This document shows positions 18,779 to 27,844 of a stretch of DNA of 64,000 nt, one piece after another (positions within the stretch are counted from its first letter, which is position 1; every line of letters begins with the position of its first letter). The notes below the pieces were generated by a model that was not told where the DNA came from, made no database searches, and worked only from the letters and a program-made list of their open reading frames with translations. This stretch comes from Synechococcus sp. CC9605 (lineage in GTDB: Bacteria; Cyanobacteriota; Cyanobacteriia; PCC-6307; Cyanobiaceae), in contig NC_007516.1 in NCBI RefSeq assembly GCF_000012625.1, positions 2,232,001-2,296,000 on the forward strand, given 5' to 3'. Made by a program: the position numbers and the translations under genes.

Positions 18779-19372
18779 ATGCTGCTGGTCATCGACAACT
18801 ACGACAGCTTCACCTTCAACCTGGTGCAGTACTTCGGTGAGCTCGCCGCCCAGCATCCTTTGGCAGCGGATCTGCAGGTGCATCGCAACGACGCCATCAG
18901 CCTGGAGCAGATCCGCGCCCTGAAGCCCGACGCGATCCTGCTCTCTCCAGGCCCTGGGGACCCGGATCAATCGGGCGTCTGCCTCGACATCCTCAAAGAA
19001 CTTTCCGCAACGGTGCCCACCCTGGGGGTGTGCCTGGGCCATCAGGCCATCGCCCAGGTGTACGGCGGCCGGGTGGTGCGCGCCCAGCAGCAGATGCACG
19101 GCAAGACCTCACCCGTTCTGCACAAAGGTGACGGCGTGTTCGCGGGACTGCCCCAACCGCTGACGGCCACCCGCTACCACTCTCTGATCGCCGAACGCGA
19201 CACCCTGCCGGACTGCCTCGAGGTGACCGCCTGGCTCGAAGACGGCACGATTATGGGCCTGAGGCACCGGGAGCATCCGCACCTGCAGGGGGTGCAGTTC
19301 CACCCTGAAAGCGTGCTCACCGATCAAGGCCACCAACTGCTGGCCAACTTTCTGCTGGAAGCGGAAGGCTGA
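18779..19372 (+). CDS. trpG: Anthranilate/aminodeoxychorismate synthase glutamine amidotransferase subunit
   Basis: Class I glutamine amidotransferase of 197 residues that supplies ammonia to TrpE or PabB. Start [17 protein letters not shown], oxyanion region LSPGPGDP, nucleophile Cys85 in [11 protein letters not shown], and [11 protein letters not shown] with the catalytic His and Glu near the C-terminus. Single TrpG/PabA proteins often serve both pathways in cyanobacteria. The symbol pabA is equally possible. Confidence 0.93.
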   Translation: MLLVIDNYDSFTFNLVQYFGELAAQHPLAADLQVHRNDAISLEQIRALKPDAILLSPGPGDPDQSGVCLDILKELSATVPTLGVCLGHQAIAQVYGGRVVRAQQQMHGKTSPVLHKGDGVFAGLPQPLTATRYHSLIAERDTLPDCLEVTAWLEDGTIMGLRHREHPHLQGVQFHPESVLTDQGHQLLANFLLEAEG

Positions 19373-19386
19373 TCCAGCCGAGCATC

Positions 19387-20457
19387 ATGAGGCTCATCTT
19401 GCACATCGGGATGCACAAAACGGCATCCACAACGATTCAGAGACGGTTGAAAGCCAACAATCCAAAACTCCAGGATTTCGGCTTTCGCTACGCCTCCAAG
19501 GAACGGAAGACGCTGCTCAAGGCCGTTCGAAAGAAGAACTTCAAACCCTGGCGAAAGCTGATTCGTCAGGCCCAAACGCAAGGATTCACCCCGATCGTGT
19601 CCCATGAGGCGTTCTCACACATCCTTTGTCGGCCCCGGTCTGCCAAGGACAACCGCTGCCTCGGTGATTGGCTGCTGAAGAAATTGAACCAAGCCGGCGT
19701 CGATGTGACCGTGATTGGCTTTGTGCGGGATCAACCCAGCTACCTCAACTCTCACTACACCCAGCACGTCAAGCGCTTCGCCACGGCGCAGTCGCTGGAG
19801 GCCTACGCCGCCAAAGCGATGAAGCCATCGATTGGCAAACGCACCTGCGATCCGGAACAGCTGTTCGGCTGGCTCGACAAGCAACCATCCGTCCATGCGG
19901 TGTTCTTTCCCTATGGCCGCTCCATCACCCCACCGCCATCTCTTGGAGATGGCCCCAAGGAACCCTTCGCTCAGGTGATCCACTGCCTGGGAATTCCGGA
20001 CAACGTGCGGTTCAAGTTGGTGGCCAACCAGAACTCCCAGCCGGGTGATCTGGCCATCCGCACCGCGTTGCAGCTCAGCCAGGAGCTCCAACGCGAGGGC
20101 GTTCGTCTGGGCAAAAGGGCCAAGCGGGCGCGCACCCTGCTCTGCCAGGAAGCCGAGCGGCGCAACTGGATGGAAACGCCCTATATGGGCGTTGATCCAG
20201 AGCTCAACCAGCGCATCCGGGCCCACTTCGCAACAGCGAACAACCGCTTTTCCCATCGGATCTGGGGATGCCCATGGGATCAGATCTTCAGACCCTCAGC
20301 TGCGGCGGAGAGCCCTGCCCCTAACGCGGCCGAACAAAAAGCGATTGATCAGGCCACCCAGCGAATCCGTCGGCGGTTGATTCCACGTTTACAGCGCATC
20401 AGGGCCTGGCTGCAGCGACTGGGCAGTGCCATCGGCAGCAAGAAAGAACGCTGTTAG
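19387..20457 (+). CDS. Sulfotransferase-like protein
   Basis: A 356-residue protein that opens with LILHIGMHKTASTTIQRRL (about 3-21), which resembles the PAPS 5'-phosphosulfate loop of sulfotransferases (HIGxHKTGTTxxQ). A VTVIGFVRDQPSYLNSHYTQ stretch near 108-127 fits the 3'-phosphate binding strand (consensus RxPxxxxxSxY). The C-terminal ~50 residues are basic and may be a coiled or membrane-surface tail. Substrate unknown; cell-surface glycan sulfation is a plausible role. It sits among core genes, starts 14 nt after trpG, and is slightly less GC-rich than its neighbours, which may mean it was inserted. Confidence 0.7.
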   Translation: MRLILHIGMHKTASTTIQRRLKANNPKLQDFGFRYASKERKTLLKAVRKKNFKPWRKLIRQAQTQGFTPIVSHEAFSHILCRPRSAKDNRCLGDWLLKKLNQAGVDVTVIGFVRDQPSYLNSHYTQHVKRFATAQSLEAYAAKAMKPSIGKRTCDPEQLFGWLDKQPSVHAVFFPYGRSITPPPSLGDGPKEPFAQVIHCLGIPDNVRFKLVANQNSQPGDLAIRTALQLSQELQREGVRLGKRAKRARTLLCQEAERRNWMETPYMGVDPELNQRIRAHFATANNRFSHRIWGCPWDQIFRPSAAAESPAPNAAEQKAIDQATQRIRRRLIPRLQRIRAWLQRLGSAIGSKKERC

Positions 20458-20483
20458 CGTCCAAAGCACGATCTTCCTATCCC

Positions 20484-21206
20484 ATGTCCGTCCTGCGTTC
20501 CGCTGTGACCGCCGCTGCAGGCCTGGCACTCAGCCTCACGTCGCCGGCCATTGCGGGCGGTGGGGTATCGATCAGCAGCTACGGGCAACGGGCATTGCTG
20601 ATCCAGGGGGGCGGCCAGTCAGTGCTGCTCAACCCTTACAAAGCAGTGGGTTGTGCAGCAGGGCTGCCTGAGCCCCGGCTGACGGCCGGCGTTGTTCTGG
20701 CCAACTCCGAACTGGCGGATGAAGGAGCCCGCGACGTGGCCGGCGGCCGCTTTCTGGCCCAACCCGGGTCGTACCGGATTGGTGGCCTGAGCCTGGAGGG
20801 CTTTGCCAATCCCCACGACCGCGTGGGCGGACGCCGCTTTGGCAACGCCACCCTCTGGCGCTGGCAGCAGGGGGGCCTCAACTTTGCCCACCTCGGTGCC
20901 ACCGCTGGTGAGCTCGCACCTGCCGACAGGGTGCTGCTGGGCAACCCCGATGTGCTGATCATCGGCGTGGGCGGCGGCAGCAAGATCTACACCGCCGAAG
21001 AAGCCGCGGCAGTGGTGAATCAATTGAATCCCAAGCGCGTGATTCCGGTGCAGTACGTCAACGGCGACGCGCCGGAAGGCTGCGACCAAGAGGGTGTTCA
21101 ACCTTTCCTCGATGCCATGGGTGGCACCGCCGTGCGCCGGTTGGGCCGGAGCCAAACCCTGCCTGGCCGCCTCGACGACACCACAGTGATCACGGTGATG
21201 CAGTGA
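20484..21206 (+). CDS. Secreted metallo-beta-lactamase-fold-like protein
   Basis: A 240-residue protein with a signal peptide (about 1-24, ending SPAIAGG). The mature part has the layout of UlaG-like MBL-fold proteins: YGQRALLIQGGGQSVLLNPY, GVVLANSELADEG, LEGFANPHDRVGGRRFGN, FAHLGATAGELAPAD and VLIIGVGGG..YTAEEAAAVV. Typical HxHxDH and late His ligands appear replaced (ANSELAD and VIPVQY), so it may not bind two metals. The 3' end overlaps convergent ansA by 17 nt. Function unknown. Confidence 0.6.
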   Translation: MSVLRSAVTAAAGLALSLTSPAIAGGGVSISSYGQRALLIQGGGQSVLLNPYKAVGCAAGLPEPRLTAGVVLANSELADEGARDVAGGRFLAQPGSYRIGGLSLEGFANPHDRVGGRRFGNATLWRWQQGGLNFAHLGATAGELAPADRVLLGNPDVLIIGVGGGSKIYTAEEAAAVVNQLNPKRVIPVQYVNGDAPEGCDQEGVQPFLDAMGGTAVRRLGRSQTLPGRLDDTTVITVMQ

Positions 21207-22173
21207 TCAGCGCATCCAGCTGATCTCGGTCCCAACCCGCCAGCAAAGCCATCAAAAGCACCACCCTGGCTTTCTGGGGATTGAGGCTGCCTGCTGACAG
21301 CAGACCAAGCCGTTGATCCTCGGAATCGCAATGCACGGACCCCGACCCACAGCGGTTGGCCCGCAGCATCAACGGTCGCTTCCCTGGCCAAGCCTGAAGC
21401 GCCGAACGCTCAGCCACCGACAACTGGCCGGCACCCGTGCCGGTGAACACCAGGCCCGCAACACCGGCCTTGAGACAAGCACTTAGCAGAAGCGGCTCAG
21501 GCTCCACACAGCCGTAGACGATCGGCACCTGGGGCCATTGCTCCGGTAAAGCGAGATCAGCGAAGGGCACCTGCCGAAGTCCGCGCGCTGTTGACAGATG
21601 AACGCCAACGTCGTCCACCCAGCCCAAGGGCCCGCTAAGGGGGCTAGCAAAGGCCCCCACCCCCTGGGTGGCCAGCTTGGTAACCCGCTCGGCGGCATGG
21701 ATCTGTCCATCCATCACCACCAACGCGCCCTGGCCGCGCGCTTCGGGGCTCAACGCCACCTGCACGCCTTGAAAAAGGTTGAGCGGCCCATCGGCACTGA
21801 GGGCCGTGGCCGGCCGCATCGCCCCCACCAGCACCACCGGCCGGGGATCGTCGATCAACAACTGCAGCAACCAGGCGGTTTCCTCCAGGGTGTTGGTGCC
21901 ATGGGTGATCACCACCCCGGCCAGCTCTGGATCTGCCGCAAAGGCATCGCGAATGCGCCCCACCAGCGCTCGCCAATGGACAAACAATAGGTCGGCGCTG
22001 TCGACATTGGCGATCTGCTCAACGCTGATCGTGGCCAGGTCCTGCAGCTGCGGCACCGCCGCCAGCAGGGCGTCGCCCCCCAGCACGCCCGCGGTGTAAT
22101 CGTTCAGCATTGCGCTGTTCTCCGCACAGCCAGCAATGGTGCCGCCGGTGGCCAGCAGCAGCAGGCGCTTCAT
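21190..22173 (-). CDS. ansA: L-asparaginase (type I/II family)
   Basis: Hydrolyses asparagine to aspartate and ammonia. The 327-residue product has the first catalytic site LLLATGGTIAG with Thr12, the second site VVITHGTNTLEETAWLL with the Thr-Asp/Lys-type network, and LVGAMRPATALSADGPLNL. There is no clear signal peptide, so it is probably cytoplasmic. ATG 22173 overlaps the upstream hisC-like gene's stop by 4 nt; an in-frame start at 22245 lies inside that gene and is rejected. Confidence 0.88.
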   Translation of the reverse strand: MKRLLLLATGGTIAGCAENSAMLNDYTAGVLGGDALLAAVPQLQDLATISVEQIANVDSADLLFVHWRALVGRIRDAFAADPELAGVVITHGTNTLEETAWLLQLLIDDPRPVVLVGAMRPATALSADGPLNLFQGVQVALSPEARGQGALVVMDGQIHAAERVTKLATQGVGAFASPLSGPLGWVDDVGVHLSTARGLRQVPFADLALPEQWPQVPIVYGCVEPEPLLLSACLKAGVAGLVFTGTGAGQLSVAERSALQAWPGKRPLMLRANRCGSGSVHCDSEDQRLGLLSAGSLNPQKARVVLLMALLAGWDRDQLDALITASP

Positions 22174-23288
22174 TGCTCCAGGGGGAGGAACGCCTCCATG
22201 AAGCGCTGCATCTGGCTGGTGGTGCCGATGCTCACCCTGAAGCACCCATCAATCAGGGGCTTGCCCACCATCGAACGCACCAGGATTCCCACCTCGCGCA
22301 ACGTTGCATCCACCTCCGCCACCGGGCGCTGGGGCCAAATCAGCAGATAGTTGCCGCCATCGCAGTGATGCCGAACCCCCGCGTCCCGCAACGCCTGCAG
22401 GGTCCAGTCGCGAGCCCGCAGCACCTCGGCCACATAGGCATCCACGTACGACTGATCTGCTAAGGCAGCAAACGCCGCGGCCACGGCCACGCTGTTGACG
22501 TCGTAGGGCCCCGTGACGCGGCTCACCCGATCGACCACATCGGCATGACCGATCGCAAAGCCGATGCGCAGCCCCGCCAAACCGGCCGTTTTGGCCAGGG
22601 AGCGGAACACCAGCAGATTCGGTGTGGCCGTGAAATCTGCACTCAGCAGCACGCTGTCTCCGGTGAAGGCCTCATAGAGCTCATCCACCACCACCAAGGT
22701 GCCCGGGGCTGAGGCCGCCAAAGCAATCACCTGATCTGCCGCCAAGCGCGTGCCGGTGGGGTTATTGGGGTTGCAGATCAGCAGCAACCGCGGCGGTCGG
22801 GCCGCCAATGCCTTTTGAATGGCCGCCAATGGGAAGTCGAACAACTCCCCTTCGTAGGGGATCGCCTCGATCGTCATGCCCTGCATGCCGGCGCAGGGGC
22901 TGTAGTAGCCAAAGGTGGGCGCTGTGGTGAGCAACGTCTCACCGGCATCGCCATAGGCCTGAAACACCGCATGAATGGCGGCATCCACTCCGTTGAACAA
23001 GCCCACCTGATCGTGCTTCAACCCTGGCCGGCAGCCGGTTTCCAGCAGGTTCTGAAGCAACGCGACCCGCAGGCCGTCGTACTCGGGATAAACGGCAATC
23101 TCTTCGGTGCTGAAGTTGCGCAGGGCCTGGGCCACGAGGGGGCTCGGGCCAATCGTGTTCTCGTTGAAATCCAGCCGCAGCATCTGGCGGCGGCCCTCTA
23201 GCGGCGCGCTGTAGGCCTTGAGCCGCTCCACGGCAGCGCGAGCCGCGGGAGCACCACCGGGTGTGAACGGTTGAGTGTTGTCGCTCAC
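22170..23288 (-). CDS. hisC: Histidinol-phosphate aminotransferase-like enzyme
   Basis: Class I/II PLP aminotransferase of 372 residues. Family blocks: [60 protein letters not shown] with the PLP-binding Asp and Tyr, and [20 protein letters not shown] with the Schiff-base Lys. HisC activity is likely but other amino-acid aminotransferase specificities share these motifs, and a second HisC/CobD-like gene is at 38233-39306. Overlaps of 4 nt link it to argS upstream and ansA downstream. Confidence 0.85.
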   Translation of the reverse strand: MSDNTQPFTPGGAPAARAAVERLKAYSAPLEGRRQMLRLDFNENTIGPSPLVAQALRNFSTEEIAVYPEYDGLRVALLQNLLETGCRPGLKHDQVGLFNGVDAAIHAVFQAYGDAGETLLTTAPTFGYYSPCAGMQGMTIEAIPYEGELFDFPLAAIQKALAARPPRLLLICNPNNPTGTRLAADQVIALAASAPGTLVVVDELYEAFTGDSVLLSADFTATPNLLVFRSLAKTAGLAGLRIGFAIGHADVVDRVSRVTGPYDVNSVAVAAAFAALADQSYVDAYVAEVLRARDWTLQALRDAGVRHHCDGGNYLLIWPQRPVAEVDATLREVGILVRSMVGKPLIDGCFRVSIGTTSQMQRFMEAFLPLEQ

Positions 23289-25057
23289 ATGCGGTCCAGG
23301 GTGGCGATGCCCAGCAGTCCGAGCCCCAGTCTGAGGGTGTCGGCCGTTAAACGGCAGAGGGCGAGGCGGGATGCCAGCGCTTCAGGATCGGCCTTGAGCA
23401 CCGGCACCTGGTCGTAGAAGCGGTTGAACACCTGGCTGAGCTCAAACAGATAGCTGCACAACCGGTTGGGCAGCAGCTCCTCCTCCACCTCAGCGATCAC
23501 GGCATCGAACTTGAGCAGCTCCCGCACCAGGGCCCACTCCTGGGGCTCGCTGAACTGCAGTTGGGCATTGGTGGCCGCAAGGTCGCCCCCCTTGCGGGCG
23601 ATGCCAGCAATGCGCACCACGGCATAGAGCAGATAGGGCGCCGTGTTGCCCTGCAACGCCAGCATCCGATCGAAGGAGAACTGGTAATTGGTGATCCGGT
23701 TCTGGCTGAGGTCGGCGTATTTCACCGCTGCCAAACCCACGGTGCCCGCCACATGCTGGATGAACTCTTCCGACTCGCTGCGTTCCTCCTCCTTCAGGCG
23801 TGAGCGCAGATCGGTTTCGGCGCGCTCGACGGCTTCATCGAGCAGATCCCGCAGACGCACGGTGTCGCCGGCGCGGGTCTTGAGCTTCTTGCCGTCCTCC
23901 CCCTGCACCAGGCCAAAGGGCACGTGCTCGAGGCGCGCACCGTCTGGGATCCAACCGGCCCGTTCGGCCACCTGGAACACCCCAGCGAAATGGTTCGCCT
24001 GGCCGGCATCGGTGACGTACACCACGCGGCGGGCCCCATCCCCCTCCGGGGCCGCACCAAAGCGGTAGCGAATCGCCGCTAGATCAGTGGTGGCGTAGTT
24101 GAAGCCACCGTCGCTCTTCTGCACGATCACCGGCAGAGGCTTACCGTCCTTGCCCTGCACACCCTCAAGGAACACGCACTGGGCACCGTCATCGGTGACC
24201 AGCAGCTCGGCGGCCTTCAAGCCATCAATCACCGCCGGCAGAAAGGGGTTGTAAAACGACTCGCCGCGTTCGCTTAAGAGAATGTCGAGCCGGTCGTAGA
24301 TCTTCTGGAACTCACGCCGAGACTGATCGCAGAGCAAGCCCCAGGCCTTGAGCGACACCGGATCGCCCCCCTGCAGCTTCACCACCTCATCGCGGGAGGT
24401 GGACTGGAAGGCTTCATCGTCATCGAAGCGCTTCTTGGCCTCGCGATAGAAGGCCACGAGGTCTCCCAGATCCACCGCATCGGCGGTGTCCAGGGCTTCT
24501 GGCGCCACCTGCTTGAGATGGGTAATGAGCATGCCGAACTGGGTGCCCCAGTCGCCCACGTGATTGAGGCGCAGCACCGGATGGCCGCGGAACTCCAGCA
24601 CCCGCGCCAGCGAGTCGCCAATGATCGTGGAGCGCAGATGCCCCACATGCATCTCCTTGGCGATGTTGGGGCTGGAAAAATCCACCACCACCGGCGCCGC
24701 GTTGCTGACCGCCGGCACGCCGAGCCGCTCGTCCCCCAGCCGTGCCGACACCTCTGCTGCCAGCCGCTCCGGGCGAATCGTGAGGTTGATGAAACCAGGC
24801 CCCGCGATCTGGGGCTCCAGGCAGAGGTCTGTGAATGCAGGGTCGGCCTGCAGCTGCTCAACAATCGCCGTGGCGATCTGCCGAGGGGCCTGCTTCAAGG
24901 GCTTGGCCAGGGGCAGCGCACCATTGGCCTGAAAGTCGCCAAATTCCTGCTTGCTGGCGGAAGCCAGTTGGGGGTCCAGCCCCGCATCGGCCTCCGGGAA
25001 GGCCCGTTGCATCGCCGCCCGCAGCTGGGCATCCAGGGACTGGGACAGGCTGAGCAT
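23285..25057 (-). CDS. argS: Arginyl-tRNA synthetase
   Basis: Class I synthetase of 590 residues. [25 protein letters not shown] contains the HIGH-type motif HVGH; the KMSKS equivalent is the [15 protein letters not shown] segment, as is usual for ArgRS. The N-terminal ~110 residues form the ArgRS tRNA-binding additional domain and the C-terminal ~150 the anticodon-binding domain ending [11 protein letters not shown]. It is the first gene of the argS-hisC-ansA run. Confidence 0.97.
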   Translation of the reverse strand: MLSLSQSLDAQLRAAMQRAFPEADAGLDPQLASASKQEFGDFQANGALPLAKPLKQAPRQIATAIVEQLQADPAFTDLCLEPQIAGPGFINLTIRPERLAAEVSARLGDERLGVPAVSNAAPVVVDFSSPNIAKEMHVGHLRSTIIGDSLARVLEFRGHPVLRLNHVGDWGTQFGMLITHLKQVAPEALDTADAVDLGDLVAFYREAKKRFDDDEAFQSTSRDEVVKLQGGDPVSLKAWGLLCDQSRREFQKIYDRLDILLSERGESFYNPFLPAVIDGLKAAELLVTDDGAQCVFLEGVQGKDGKPLPVIVQKSDGGFNYATTDLAAIRYRFGAAPEGDGARRVVYVTDAGQANHFAGVFQVAERAGWIPDGARLEHVPFGLVQGEDGKKLKTRAGDTVRLRDLLDEAVERAETDLRSRLKEEERSESEEFIQHVAGTVGLAAVKYADLSQNRITNYQFSFDRMLALQGNTAPYLLYAVVRIAGIARKGGDLAATNAQLQFSEPQEWALVRELLKFDAVIAEVEEELLPNRLCSYLFELSQVFNRFYDQVPVLKADPEALASRLALCRLTADTLRLGLGLLGIATLDRM

Positions 25058-25100
25058 GGGCAGTGCGTGGCCGGGGGAATCCGGCTCTGATCATCCCTCT

Positions 25101-25940
25101 TCAGGTGAAACGCATGCTCAGGTCCAACCAGCGGCTGCGGGTGACCGGCGCGCTGGTGGAGATCAGATCGATGCCGGTGGAGGCGTAGGCCTGCAACTGC
25201 TCGGGCTGAATGCCGGAGGCCTCCAGCACCACCCCGCGACTGCTGCAGTCCCGCAGGCGCGGCACGAGCTGCGTGAGCTGTTCAGGGCTGAATTCATCCA
25301 GCAGCACTCCATTGGCGCCCGCCTGCACCGCCTCCAGCGCCTGAGCCTCACTCTCCGCTTCCACAATCACGGCCGTGGGCCAGGGGGCCTGCTCACGCAC
25401 AGCCGCGATGGCCGCCGTGATGCCCCCCGCCCAGGCGATGTGGTTCTCTTTGAGCATGGCCGCGTCATCCAGCCCCATGCGGTGGTTGATGCCGCCGCCG
25501 CAGCGCACCGCGTATTTCTCCAGCAGACGAAGCCCAGGGGTGGTCTTGCGGGTGTCGGCCAGCCGCACACCGCTGCCCTCAAGCTGGGCCACCAATGCGG
25601 CGGTGGCGGTTGCAATGCCCGAGAGCCGCATGGCCAGGTTCAAGGCGGTGCGTTCCCCGGCCACCAAAGCCGTGGCCGGCCCCTGCAGCTCCAGCAGGCA
25701 GTCACCGGCCTCAACGGCGTCACCATCCTGCCGCAGCAACCGAAGGCTCACCGCGGGATCCAGCCGCTGAAACAAGCGCTGCACCAATGGCCCACCACAA
25801 AACCGACCCGGCTGTTTGGCGACCCAATGGGCCTGACCTTGCTGGCCCTGCAAGGCAGCCGCCGTAAGATCGCCGCGGCCGATGTCTTCCGCCAGCCAGG
25901 CCTCCAAGGCAGCGGTGAGTGCCGGGGATTGCCAGTCCAA
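25101..25940 (-). CDS. nadC: Nicotinate-nucleotide pyrophosphorylase (carboxylating)
   Basis: Quinolinate phosphoribosyltransferase in NAD synthesis, about 279 residues. LAEDIGRGDLT near the N-terminus, ERTALNLAMRLSGIATAT, LADTRKTTPGLRLLEKYAVRCGGG, HRMGLDDAAMLKENHI and GVLLDEFSPEQL are all diagnostic. No ATG precedes the conserved region; TTG 25940 (LDWQSPALTAALEAWL) is the best start and leaves a 23-nt gap after mnmE. Longer in-frame extensions run into mnmE and are rejected. Confidence 0.93.
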   Translation of the reverse strand: MDWQSPALTAALEAWLAEDIGRGDLTAAALQGQQGQAHWVAKQPGRFCGGPLVQRLFQRLDPAVSLRLLRQDGDAVEAGDCLLELQGPATALVAGERTALNLAMRLSGIATATAALVAQLEGSGVRLADTRKTTPGLRLLEKYAVRCGGGINHRMGLDDAAMLKENHIAWAGGITAAIAAVREQAPWPTAVIVEAESEAQALEAVQAGANGVLLDEFSPEQLTQLVPRLRDCSSRGVVLEASGIQPEQLQAYASTGIDLISTSAPVTRSRWLDLSMRFT

Positions 25941-25963
25941 ACCGTTCCAGACGTCCGCTGAAC

Positions 25964-27316
25964 CTATTTTCCGATGCAGAAGCGCGAAAACACCCGATCG
26001 AGCACCGCTTCGGTGAGTTCTTCCCCGGTGATCTCCCCCAGCGCGCGGATCGCCTCCCGCAGGTCGATGGTCCAGAAGTCCCAGGGCAGCTGCTGGGCCG
26101 CCACCTCCTGGCTGCGGGCCAGGGCCTCGGCCGCCCTGGCCGCCAGATCGCGTTGGCGTTGGTTCAGCGCCACCAACATGCCGTCGGTGCCTGCAGCGCC
26201 GCAACGCTCCAGCAGGGCCTGCACCAGGTCGGCCTCCCCCATGCCCTCCAACGCCGACAGCTGAACATCCACCGGCTGAGGGAACGCCCCTGCAGGGAGA
26301 TCGGCCTTGTTGGCCACCAGGATCCTGGGGATCTGCGCGGGGATGCGCGCCAGCAAGGCGGCGTCTTCGGCGGTCCAGCCCGCATGGCCATCGAGCACCA
26401 ACAGCACCACATCCGCGGTGGCCAGCGCTTGCTCGCTGCGGGCAATCCCCAGCTGCTCCACCGCATCATCAGTGCTGCGGATGCCGGCGGTGTCGAGCAG
26501 GGTGATCGGCACCCCCTCCAGCACGATCTCGCTCTCCAGCAGATCCCGCGTGGTGCCCGGCAGATCGGTCACGATCGCCCGCTCACGGCGGCTGAGCCGA
26601 TTGAGCAGGGAACTTTTTCCCACGTTGGGGCGACCCACCAGGGCCACCCGCAGGCCCTGGCGCAGGGCATCGCCCCGCTCGCCATCGCGCACCAACTGCT
26701 GAAGCTCCAGACGCACGGCTTGCAGCTGCTGCAGCAGGGCCTCGCCATCGAGGGGCGGCAGGTCCTCCTCGAAATCCACCCGAGCCTCCAGTTCGGTGAG
26801 CTGATCGAGCAGCCGTTCCCGCAGCACCGTGATCTCGGCCTGAATGCCGCCATCGAGGCCCGCCATGGCCAACTCGGCCGCCCGGCGGCTGCGGGCCGCC
26901 ACCAGCTCACTCACCGCCTCGGCGCGGGTGAGATCGAGCCGGCCGTTGAGCACGGCCCGCTGGCTGAACTCGCCCGGCTGGGCCCGGCGCACCCCCGGCT
27001 GCCGCAGCACCTTTTCGAGCACCCGCTGCACGGCGATCACCCCGCCGTGGCAGTGGATCTCCACCACGTCCTCACCGGTGAAGCTGCGGGGCCCGCGCAT
27101 CAGCAGCAGCAGCACCTCATCGAGACGGCGGCCCTCGCTATCGATCACATGGCCGTACACCACCCGGTGCGATCCCCACTCCTGTCGGCCCGGGCAATGC
27201 ACCACGCTGCGCCCCGTCGCTTCCGCAGCCGGCCCGGAGAGACGAATCACCGCGATCCCGCCCTGGCCTGGGGCCACGGCGGTGGCCACTGCCGCAATCG
27301 TGTCGGTGCTGGGCAC
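25964..27316 (-). CDS. mnmE: tRNA uridine-5-carboxymethylaminomethyl modification GTPase MnmE
   Basis: GTPase that, with MnmG, modifies U34 of certain tRNAs. From GTG 27316 the product is about 450 residues: TIAAVATAVAPGQGGIAVIRLSG start, FTGEDVVEIHCHGG, Walker A GRPNVGKSSLL, TDLPGTTRD, DTAGIR, NKADLP and the strictly conserved C-terminal FCIGK with the catalytic Cys. The frame stays open upstream but without family similarity, so GTG 27316 is chosen. Confidence 0.96.
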   Translation of the reverse strand: MPSTDTIAAVATAVAPGQGGIAVIRLSGPAAEATGRSVVHCPGRQEWGSHRVVYGHVIDSEGRRLDEVLLLLMRGPRSFTGEDVVEIHCHGGVIAVQRVLEKVLRQPGVRRAQPGEFSQRAVLNGRLDLTRAEAVSELVAARSRRAAELAMAGLDGGIQAEITVLRERLLDQLTELEARVDFEEDLPPLDGEALLQQLQAVRLELQQLVRDGERGDALRQGLRVALVGRPNVGKSSLLNRLSRRERAIVTDLPGTTRDLLESEIVLEGVPITLLDTAGIRSTDDAVEQLGIARSEQALATADVVLLVLDGHAGWTAEDAALLARIPAQIPRILVANKADLPAGAFPQPVDVQLSALEGMGEADLVQALLERCGAAGTDGMLVALNQRQRDLAARAAEALARSQEVAAQQLPWDFWTIDLREAIRALGEITGEELTEAVLDRVFSRFCIGK

Positions 27317-27370
27317 AGCAGTCGCCGCTGGTGATCCATACCTAGGATCCGGCCGACTTCTGCTGGGTTC

Positions 27371-27844
27371 ATGCGCCGGTTGCTCCGCCTCAGTCGCATC
27401 CGGATGCGCCGCGGGGTCCTCTGGTTGTGGAGACAGGACGGAACTCCAGGCCAGCGGGCCCGCGGCCTGGCCGCTGGCGTGTTCTGCGGCTGCTACCCCT
27501 TCTTCGGGCTGCAGATCTTTCTCAGCGTGGGTGTGGCCAGCGTGGTGCGTGGCAACCACCTGCTCGCCGCCGCAGGCACCTTGGTGAGCAACCCCCTCAC
27601 CTATCTGCCCCTCTACTGGTTCAACTACCTGGTGGGCTGTCGGCTGCTGGGCCCCGGCCAAGGCGGGATCAACCTGTCGGAGCTCAATCGCAGCAGCCTT
27701 TGGGCCCAGGGCTGGGAGTTCAGTCAGCGCATCCTGCTCGGCTCCACCGTTGTGGGGATGGTGCTAGCTATGGCCAGCGGCTGGATGGCCTACCGCCTGT
27801 TTCTGCGGCGTGAAGCCCGTGCCGTGATGAGCAGAGGCAACTAG
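27371..27844 (+). CDS. DUF2062 family membrane protein
   Basis: A 157-residue protein with the DUF2062 pattern: LAAGVFCGCYPFFGLQIFLSV at about 34-54, RGNHLLAAAGTLVSNPLTYLPLYW near 60-83, and a last hydrophobic helix near 123-142. The N-terminus is strongly basic. It is membrane-bound with unknown role. It converges on the RelA/SpoT gene with a 4-nt overlap. Confidence 0.8.
   Translation: MRRLLRLSRIRMRRGVLWLWRQDGTPGQRARGLAAGVFCGCYPFFGLQIFLSVGVASVVRGNHLLAAAGTLVSNPLTYLPLYWFNYLVGCRLLGPGQGGINLSELNRSSLWAQGWEFSQRILLGSTVVGMVLAMASGWMAYRLFLRREARAVMSRGN

Noticed and set aside
25919-27334. 471-codon plus-strand frame opposite mnmE and part of nadC
   Set aside because: Antisense shadow; mnmE on the other strand has all GTPase motifs and the CIGK end.
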